Assembly: GCA_001970955.1 (NCBI GenBank)
Contig: MPUH01000534.1
Coordinates: 1-47,386 of the forward strand
Length of the DNA stretch: 47,386 nt
From: Stentor coeruleus
Lineage: Eukaryota > Ciliophora > Heterotrichea > Heterotrichida > Stentoridae
Direction of reading: 5' to 3'
The notes below the pieces were generated by a model. That model saw nothing but the letters and a program-made list of their open reading frames with translations. It was not told where the DNA came from and searched no databases. The stretch's first letter is position 1. Each line of letters begins with the position of its first letter. Below, one piece after another: positions 40,586-47,386 of this stretch. The position numbers were made by a program, and so were the translations under genes.

Positions 40586-41917
40586 TTAACCAAATAACTT
40601 GGGGTCTTTATAACTTATAACAGTTAGGTCTTTACTTTTCTTCCATATATTATGACCTTTATCAAATGGTGAAAATACATTCTTAAACTCTGTGAAATCT
40701 ATGAGTTTATTTCCATCAACATCGTAATTCTCAAAAATTTCTTTAATAGCGGATTTAGTAAAATGTTTCTTCAGCCCATCCTTTAGTTCTTCATATGTCA
40801 AAAACCCGTCTTTATTTTTATCAAAACTCTTAAACATACATTTTAATGTTGGGATTTTTACTGTGTATATTTTTCTTTTAACTATAGGTTCTGAAGTAGG
40901 AAAAATAACATCGCTTCCTCTTTTTAAAAAATATCCTTGTTTCGATTTACATTTATCCATGAACTCGATTAATTGGGAAAAATTTATCATAGCATTAGCG
41001 TTGAAGTCAAACTCATGGAAAAAAAACTCACTTTCTCGTCGAAACTGTGGACTTTCTATAAGCTCTTGATACAAATCTCCAACTAAGGTAAACCCATGAT
41101 CATTTGCATGTTTATAGAAAATATCGTGTAAAAGTTGTAGGTCAGTGTCCCTGCTTTTCCATTCTTTTTTCTCAATAACACGAGGCAAACTGAAATTTTT
41201 CATATGCTCAAACTTCTTCCTTCCTGCAAAATGTACACTAATACTTTCTCTTCTATTGATAATTTCCTTTTTAAAGTACCGAGTGTTATGTCTTTTTGTA
41301 AGAAATTTTATAGGTTTTTTTACAACATCAGCTTTAGGTTCGTATTTTTGTAATAAATTCATGATCTCTTCACATTCTCCAATCCATACAACTAATTGAT
41401 CTAAAGTTATCAAGCCTTCCGGATCGGAATTCGCTAAATCAAAACACTGTTTTCCAAGTGGTTCTAAGTCTAAAGATTCATATAAAGTTGAGTTAGTCAT
41501 AGTACCAATACCCCTAACAAATGATATTATCATAATAACCATTTCATCTTTGCTAATTGATTTGCTTTCATCAAAATCAAATACCAAAAATGCTAGTTTG
41601 ACTTTAGTTTTCCAGTTAGCCATAGAATATGTGATTATACTTGCAAGGACTTCCATAATATTAATTTTGATAGTTTGAGTCAGATTAAAAGACTTTAATA
41701 GCATATCTTCATTGCCAGCTAAAGGCGTTTCTTTTGATATAGATTTAAGCTGGGATCTTAATAAGTAAAATCCTGTAACATCTTGTAAGGATGAAAAACC
41801 TTTGAATAGTTTTCCAATTTCTTGAGGAGACCCTATGTAAAAATTACAGCATGTGAGGAATAGTAAACTTGCAGAGACTGGGTTCTGTAAGTATGTTATG
41901 TCAACAAAATTACCCAT
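40586..41917 (-). CDS. multi-EF-hand protein, 443 aa
   Basis: It starts MGNFVD, a possible N-myristoylation site. EF-hand-like loops: DFDESKSISKDE (114-125), DPEGLITLDQL, DFNANAMINFSQ, DKNKDGFLTYEE and DVDGNKLIDFTE. The first and the last two have the acidic ligands for calcium; the others are degenerate. Between them lies a basic linker rich in Arg/Lys (about 195-250). No enzyme domain. A membrane-associated calcium sensor is the likely role (inference). The SGPL1 ATG lies 100 bp downstream on the same strand. Confidence 0.85.
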   Translation of the reverse strand: MGNFVDITYLQNPVSASLLFLTCCNFYIGSPQEIGKLFKGFSSLQDVTGFYLLRSQLKSISKETPLAGNEDMLLKSFNLTQTIKINIMEVLASIITYSMANWKTKVKLAFLVFDFDESKSISKDEMVIMIISFVRGIGTMTNSTLYESLDLEPLGKQCFDLANSDPEGLITLDQLVVWIGECEEIMNLLQKYEPKADVVKKPIKFLTKRHNTRYFKKEIINRRESISVHFAGRKKFEHMKNFSLPRVIEKKEWKSRDTDLQLLHDIFYKHANDHGFTLVGDLYQELIESPQFRRESEFFFHEFDFNANAMINFSQLIEFMDKCKSKQGYFLKRGSDVIFPTSEPIVKRKIYTVKIPTLKCMFKSFDKNKDGFLTYEELKDGLKKHFTKSAIKEIFENYDVDGNKLIDFTEFKNVFSPFDKGHNIWKKSKDLTVISYKDPKLFG

Positions 41918-42722
41918 TTATAGTATGTGAATATTGTAAATATTATAAAACATTAATTGTTATAGTTTAAATATTTATGTAAAGGGTTATATGGAATTAT
42001 GCTTTAGGAAGGATATAGTTGGGGTTAAAGTTGAGATTTATAATATTTATGTAGATTTGCTGATTGAAATTTTTTAAAAATTAAGAATGGAAGAGATTTG
42101 GGTTGATGTTAAGAATAGATATTAATTATGGTAAAAAGTTTAGCGGAGTCAGGCTGAATTGATGGAGTTTGATGAATGGTTTATAAGTTAATTAATATTA
42201 TTGCATGTTGTGTAAAAGAAGTTTAGGATTCGGTTTCGATATTTTATTGAAAGTGTTTTGAGATTTTTTTTATATAGGAGAAGTTATAAGTGAGATGAAG
42301 TTTTTCGATGTGTTTAAAGTAAAATTTCTTACTAAAAAGCATATGTTAATCTAGTTTATAGTAATGAAATATTATTTTGGAAAAGATGAATGAGTAAATA
42401 AGAATTTATATTATCTTGGAATTTTATACTATATTTAGATAGATTTATCAGACTATTAATTCATTGTTGTATTTTTTTAGTGTAAATATTTAAATTTTAT
42501 TAGGATTGCTCAAATGTTATCTATTTCTATAGAAACAACTTTAAAAGTTTAAATAATTTAATGTAATCATGGTGATTTGACATTAAATTTAAATTTGATT
42601 CCAAAATATAAGTTGATTATAGGAAATATTAAGCCTTATCATAAATATATACCTATCAATTTTTACAAAAATAATTTATACTCTAACATATTTGAAAATA
42701 AGTTAAAAAATTATAGTAAACT

Positions 42723-42766
42723 TATCAATAAGCTAAGCTAACAATATCAATAAGCTAAGCTAACAA
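42723..42766. repeat. 22-nt perfect tandem duplication
   Basis: The unit at 42723-42744, beginning TATCAATAAGC and ending CTAACAA, is repeated at 42745-42766. It lies just past the 3' end of the gene remnant at 42775. Confidence 0.9.
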
Positions 42767-42774
42767 AATTTTTA

Positions 42775-43087
42775 TCAGAATTGAGGTTCTTCATAATCTT
42801 TTTGTGTTAACCCTTGATAACTTATCCAATAAAATTCCCATAATATATCATAATAAGAAATCTGAAAACTTTATACTAATGAACTTTTTATCTATGATAT
42901 CTGTTTAAAAAATTAAACAAACATCAAAAAGTCCAATATTAGTTAATCCCTTATTTTCATATAAAAATTCTAATAAACAATCTAGTTTCTTCATTGTAAT
43001 CTTAATTTTATTATAAGCATGCATAAAGTCTATGGTCTTTATATAAAGAATATTTTTAATCAAGCCGAATAGATAATATGATTATAC
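42775..43087 (-). pseudogene. unidentified gene remnant
   Basis: About 60 minus-strand codons are open from 43087, with ITMKKLDCLLEFLYENKG and LTNIGLFDVCLIF. Then come one TAA, a further open run (TDIIDKKFISIKFSDFLL), a frameshift and a natural-looking C-terminus, YYDILWEFYWISYQ to EEPQF and TGA 42775. A GTATAAAGTTTTCAG sequence near the frameshift lacks the A at position 10, and its removal would not fix the frame. Most likely a decayed gene, or one with two sequencing errors. Family unknown. Confidence 0.5.
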
Positions 43088-43524
43088 TACTAAAGATTAG
43101 TTTTTATAACCCAATTATAGTCATTTAATTTAGATTTTTAAACAAATCATCTTTAATAATGAAAGGAGCAAGGTGTGCATTAACTGAGTATTCTAAGTTT
43201 GTAATTTTTTGTATTTACACTAAATACTTAAGAATAATGCATTTATCTTGTCTATCCTTTTAATTTTATTCTTCTACTATTTTGCAAGTATTATATAAGA
43301 GTATTTAAATTCTATATATATTTGTATCGGATAATTTTTATGTTTTACAAAGATTTAAACCAGGATATTTGTTTGAGTTTAGTATTGATTTCAAAAAAAT
43401 AGATAATTATTTTTTGATATAATAAGTTTTACGTGAATTATTTTTTATTAGTTATATTACGATTATAATATGCTTAATAAATAGAAGGCTAGATGAAACT
43501 TTTTAATCACCTTATTAAAGTTCA

Positions 43525-43651
43525 AAATCTATATTCATTAAACAGTCAATAAATAAAAATCCAATCTTCAAATAAAAAATAAAACTTNAAATCTATATTC
43601 ATTAAACAGTCAATAAATAAAAATCCAATCTTCAAATAAAAAATAAAACTT
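43525..43651. repeat. unmerged contig overlap, 63-nt duplication around N 43588
   Basis: 43525-43587 is repeated at 43589-43651. Artefact. Confidence 0.85.
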
Positions 43652-43846
43652 GTATTTTAATTCTTTTTACCAAAATTCATAAGCTATCTTTAAAAAATTT
43701 ATTCCTTCCCATTATACACAAGCATAAAAATTTAACACACAACTTGTATACTATTTTTGCAATCATGATTTTGGAAAAACTTTCTAAACTTTAATAGCAA
43801 AAGTAAAAAAAACTCATTCCAAACAAGATGCAATTACTACTAATAA

Positions 43847-44155
43847 TTAAAATGTTTGACAAAGTTTATATGTAGAACAACATCCTTCATAGCTTTCAAT
43901 CCTATCAGAACAATAGCTTTTATTCCTCCTTATACTTTTTCTAGAGCATTTATCATTGATTCTTTTTGCTAATTTTTTACTACAAACCTCTATAGGCGAG
44001 CTTTCAGTTGATAATATACTAATGAATTCTCCTGAGTTTATGTTTCTTTGATCTATAGATGAAACTAATGATGAAGTGCTGTTGAAGGATTTTCTATAGG
44101 ATTGAGCTGGAATTTTGGTTATTATTGATAGGTTGTCTGATTCGGGAGACAACAT
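43847..44155 (-). CDS. small unknown protein, 102 aa
   Basis: ATG 44155 to TAA 43847. Ser-rich N-terminal part, a basic stretch (KLAKRIND, RKSIRRNK) and a Cys-rich end (CCSTYKLC). Five of six Cys lie in the last 35 residues, which might bind metal or be modified. No signal peptide, no recognised family. Confidence 0.55.
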   Translation of the reverse strand: MLSPESDNLSIITKIPAQSYRKSFNSTSSLVSSIDQRNINSGEFISILSTESSPIEVCSKKLAKRINDKCSRKSIRRNKSYCSDRIESYEGCCSTYKLCQTF

Positions 44156-45040
44156 TTTTATAAGTAATTATATATGAATGTGAATAGTTGATGCAATTCT
44201 AGGATGAGATAAAAAAAATATCGTAAAAGGAATATTTTTATATGTTTATGTTTAAAATTAAATCTAGGTGTTAGGGTGTTATAATGAAGTTGATTTAAAA
44301 GGACTAGAACAATATGGAAGGTTTGATGAATTTTTATTTGGCTAAATATAAAAATGATTTTTTTTTTTCTGTTTGTAAATTGGTGTAAGGTTATAAATAT
44401 GAGCTGGAGAATTGGCTGTTGAGATATTTTTATTTTGTTGTTAGTAAAAAGGAAGGTGACTTGTGTTGGAAGATATGGGATGTATAACTCACAAATGTAA
44501 AGTAAATATGTAATGAGAAATTAATATTGGGATTTGTGTTTTTATACTTAAATTTTAACAAATAAATGAATAAAATCAATACTTAGCTGGCTAGCACTTT
44601 TAGTGAATACAAATTTTATTAAAATCACAGGAATTTCACTATGAAAACCATCCAAAAACTAATGATCATATATAGTTTTTAAGTGTATTTTTCAAAACTA
44701 TCCCAGTATTTTCCATAAAATATTCCTAAATCAAAACAAATCATTATTAATCAACTACCAAAACTTCACTTTCTTTTATAACTTATAACTAGATTCACCT
44801 TATAAATTTCCACTCAAAATAAAACATAAAAGCATACAATCCCATAAATAAATATCAAAAATATTCTCTTCACACACAAAATTCCTCAAACAACCTAACC
44901 TTTGCCCATTGATCTTTTAAATCAGACCTTAAAATCCTTATTATTAACATCTAAGCCAAAATTAAAACCCTAATCTTATCAATACCAAGCCAATAATAAA
45001 AAAAAATCTTAATAAGACCATCCCACAAACGGCTTATAAT
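44156..45040. other. divergent intergenic region, no gene seen
   Basis: 44401-44460 has 18 G and 3 C; 44881-44940 has 3 G and 17 C. The switch lies near 44560. No supported frame. Confidence 0.65.
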
Positions 45041-45496
45041 ATGAAAAAAATGGGAGACTACAAGACTGCAAACTCCAAGTCTACCTCTAAAAGTGATAAA
45101 TATCTTCAAGAGCTTGAAGAATATGATGAAAACGATAAGCTTTTAACAACTCAACAGCAAAATTTAGAATTCGAAATTGAACTGCACACGGACATAATAA
45201 AAGAGCGTGATGAGAAAATCACTAAAATAACCCATACGATATATACTGTAAATACCATGCTAAAAGATCTTAGTGAAATGGTATGTGAACAAGGTTATAT
45301 GATAGACACAATGGAAAATAATATTGATGACTCTGCTGTTAAAAGTAAAAAAGCTACCGTAGAGCTTGCAAAATCAGATAAAGATGGAAAAAGTAGTAAA
45401 CAAAGACAGTGCTTAATTGTATTGTTTGTAGTTTTACTACTTTTTGTTATAAGTGTGATTGGTACAGGTTTTTATAGGCATGAACCTAAAAGTTAG
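45041..45496 (+). CDS. Qa-SNARE (syntaxin), short form without Habc domain
   Basis: 151 aa. The SNARE helix (about 53-113) has regular heptads and the central glutamine Gln84 in MVCEQG, as in Qa-SNAREs. A linker rich in Lys follows, then a C-terminal membrane anchor (125-143, LIVLFVVLLLFVISVIGTG) and a short lumenal tail. It should join a four-helix complex that fuses vesicles. Syntaxins usually carry a three-helix Habc domain of about 120 residues before the SNARE helix; here only about 50 mostly polar residues precede it, and no upstream exon with the intron consensus is seen. The second ATG (45050) could also be used. Confidence 0.88.
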   Translation: MKKMGDYKTANSKSTSKSDKYLQELEEYDENDKLLTTQQQNLEFEIELHTDIIKERDEKITKITHTIYTVNTMLKDLSEMVCEQGYMIDTMENNIDDSAVKSKKATVELAKSDKDGKSSKQRQCLIVLFVVLLLFVISVIGTGFYRHEPKS

Positions 45497-46023
45497 ATTT
45501 AATAGATAAGATTTAAAAGTTGAATAAAGTTTGAATATAAAATTTATATAAAAAATCAGATATAAGTATTAGGGTGTTAATAATGTTTAAAGAATATTAT
45601 TAGGATTTTATTTTTGGAAATGATAGTGATAGAAATAATATTTGTATTCGTGTAAATGTTTAAGATTAATGGTAAGATAAAAGGAAGGAATGATTAAAAT
45701 GCTAATATAATGTTATATTTGGAATTAAAAATAATTATAAGATAGTATAAACATAATATAAACGGGAGTATGAAAATATGGTCAAAGTATATACTTAAAT
45801 CATACAATACCACTTAATCACAAACTAATAAACCCTTTTGCTAATCAAAACCAAGTTATACTTTTTTATGCCACAAAAGTTTTATAACATCAAAAATACC
45901 CTTCTTATAAAAAACTCATACATAATCATTTCAATCCATAAAACCAGATACAAAACTAATTTATAAAAGCTTTCAAATTTTTTTTTTATCTTAATGTGTA
46001 CTATATTACCTTATAATAAATTC
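45497..46023. other. convergent intergenic region, no gene seen
   Basis: 45541-45600 has 8 G and 1 C; 45841-45900 has 3 G and 12 C. The switch lies near 45785. Confidence 0.65.
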
Positions 46024-46618
46024 TCAAAATTTATAATAATGAATCATGCTTTTATTCGAAGTTGGAGTAATAAAACTCGCTCTTCTTTTATACTCAAAAT
46101 CTTGATTTGTTTTATTTTTATCAGGTAATTCAAAAAGAAACCTTCTAATATTTAGACATTGAAGTTGACCTGGAATTGATATAGGCGAAGTATCATTATC
46201 AAGCATTAAAGGATTTCCTCTACTTCTGTTTCCTGTTTGCAAATATGAGGGTCTTTTATTGGAACTCCTGCTACATAAAATTGGGGAAGGGGGTTTTTCT
46301 GTGTGTTTTGGGCTGTTGGTAATCCGAATATTTTGTTTTTTGTCGTTTGCAATGTCAGGAGTTAGGGAAATAAGTCTGAGGTTATTTAATGATTGGAAAA
46401 TTTCAGGCTTTTTGCAATCCAAAACTTTCTTTTTAGCTTTTTTAACGTTTTTTATTCTTATAGGAAGTGCTCCATGATTCTGGTCTTTTNCAATCCAAAA
46501 CTTTCTTTTTAGCTTTTTTAACGTTTTTTATTCTTATAGGAAGTGCTCCATGATTCTGGTCTTTTATCGTAGATTCGTTTTTTATTTGAGGAAGTCTTAT
46601 ACATATTTTTGTTTGCAT
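46024..46618 (-). CDS. unknown basic protein, broken by assembly duplication
   Basis: Collapsing the 75-nt duplication around N 46490 leaves one frame from ATG 46618 to TGA 46024, 172 aa. The N-terminus is basic with ALPIRIKNVKKAKKKVLD; the middle is rich in Ser, Pro and Asn, the end includes LQCLNIRRFLFELPDKN. No recognised family. Confidence 0.6.
46415..46565. repeat. unmerged contig overlap, 75-nt duplication around N 46490
   Basis: 46415-46489 is repeated at 46491-46565 inside a coding region. Artefact. Confidence 0.9.
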
Positions 46619-46846
46619 GTGAATTTTATAAAACTAAATATAAGATGTTTAAAGCTGGATATAAAAATGGATTTATATAGATTTGTGATAAGCTTATAGT
46701 TAAAAGTACTTTTTTAAAGGAAAAATATGCTGATGCGTATATTATGAAAAGTTTATTCTGTGGAATTTTTATATGGAAAATAGTTTTTATTTTTGTAGCC
46801 TGGAAGAAAATTCATGTTGTTCAAAAATATTATTACTATAATAAAA

Positions 46847-47386
46847 ATGCAAGCTCTGCCAATCCGTTCCATAGCAGGAATCACAGCCCTTGGAGCTTTT
46901 GGTATACTAGCCTACAACTCGCTTTTTACAGTTGAGCCTGGCCAAAACGCCATAATTTTCAACAAAGTATTCGGAGTTAAAGACTTTGTATACCCTGAAG
47001 GGACCCATGTGAAAATTCCCATGATCGAAAACCCGATATTCTACAATATCAGGCCACATCCTGAGGTCATCAATTCACTAACAGGAACTCGTGATTTGCA
47101 AATGGTCAACGTATCTATCAGAGTCTTATGTAAACCTGTCGCTCATAATCTTCCAACAGTATACAGGACTTTAGGTAAAGATTATGATAAAAGAGTCCTC
47201 CCAAGTATCGTCAATGAAGTTTTAAAATCTGTTATTGCCCAATACAATGCATCTCAACTTGTCACCCAAAGAGAACAAATTTCTAGAACTATTAGACAAA
47301 ATCTTATTTCCAGAGCTAATGATTTTAATATTGTTGTTGATGATGTGAGTATAACAAATTTGAATTTTAGTAATGAATTTAATGCT
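46847..47386 (+). CDS. PHB2: prohibitin-2, 3' end outside the window
   Basis: 180 codons are present, open to the window end. Prohibitin-2 forms ring complexes with prohibitin-1 in the mitochondrial inner membrane and supports cristae and the m-AAA protease. A hydrophobic start (IAGITALGAFGILAYNSLF) is the membrane anchor. The PHB domain follows: FTVEPGQNAIIFNKVFG, TRDLQMVNVSIRVL, ERVLPSIVNEVLKSV-like KRVLPSIVNEVLKSVIA, NASQLVTQRE and DVSITNLNFS. The DLQMVNVSIRVL and TNLNFS runs favour PHB2 over PHB1. ATG 46847 is the only good start. No intron seen in the visible part. Confidence 0.96.
   Translation, partial: MQALPIRSIAGITALGAFGILAYNSLFTVEPGQNAIIFNKVFGVKDFVYPEGTHVKIPMIENPIFYNIRPHPEVINSLTGTRDLQMVNVSIRVLCKPVAHNLPTVYRTLGKDYDKRVLPSIVNEVLKSVIAQYNASQLVTQREQISRTIRQNLISRANDFNIVVDDVSITNLNFSNEFNA

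Larger units (their letters stand above)
41918..43846. other. longest intergenic stretch, holding a gene remnant and repeats
   Basis: G-rich from 41918 to about 42310, C-rich toward the end. It contains a 22-nt tandem duplication, a minus-strand gene remnant and an assembly duplication (all listed). Otherwise nothing is visible. Confidence 0.6.

Noticed and set aside
42880-42930. GTATAAAGTTTTCAG and an 18-nt GT-AG stretch as introns that would rescue the remnant
   Set aside because: The first lacks A10 and does not fix the frame; the second has the wrong length. The remnant still needs a frameshift.
1-47386. tRNA, rRNA, CRISPR arrays, insertion sequences, telomere repeats
   Set aside because: I looked for T-arm motifs, rRNA signatures, spaced direct repeats, transposase motifs and terminal repeats and saw none.

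Overview
The window looks like macronuclear DNA of a heterotrich ciliate, most likely Stentor or a close relative. It is very AT-rich and gene-dense. TAA, TAG and TGA all end genes (TGA at 9844-9846, 15638-15640 and 46024-46026), which fits the standard code. The genes carry introns of exactly 15 nt. I found ten introns that restore conserved protein sequence and one more that joins two frames. All start GTAA, end AG and have an A at position 10. These introns change most spliced models here: PP2C, CLEC16A, an EF-hand protein, a guanylate-binding protein, NAD kinase, a REEP-type protein, a DHHC transferase and an AGC kinase.

Layout. 1-6.6 kb: a small Cys-containing ORF, an unknown gene, a structured GC-rich island that may be an RNA gene, a PP2C phosphatase and CLEC16A. 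6.6-12 kb: an AGC kinase, two small unknown genes and a large EF-hand protein whose stop codon abuts that of the gene facing it. 12.5-18.6 kb: a GBP-type large GTPase ending in a CaaX box, a CFAP20-domain protein sharing its promoter region, a membrane protein, a dead WD40 gene and two unknown genes. 19-24 kb: NAD kinase, centrin, a secreted chagasin-like cysteine-protease inhibitor, ribosomal protein eL30 and an Aurora-like kinase with a long coiled coil. 25-31.4 kb: REEP/HVA22-type protein, DHHC palmitoyltransferase, an EF-hand protein and a kelch-like protein. 33-41.9 kb: a head-to-head AGC kinase/CDPK pair, a coiled-coil RING protein, sphingosine-1-phosphate lyase and a multi-EF-hand protein. 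42-47.4 kb: gene remnants, small unknown genes, a Qa-SNARE and the start of prohibitin-2.

The genes form no operon or dedicated system. Several fit one theme, calcium and phosphorylation signalling at membranes: six products start Met-Gly, four of them with nearby Cys (PP2C, CDPK, an AGC kinase and the kelch protein), and a palmitoyltransferase is also encoded. The most unusual features are a saw-tooth GC skew in which each intergenic region checked flips from G-rich to C-rich on the + strand whatever the gene orientation, the CaaX-ended GBP revealed only by splicing two tiny introns, and the intron constraint itself. Five single Ns are each flanked by a 61-137 nt duplication. They look like unmerged contig overlaps, and two of these sites or site pairs break real genes.
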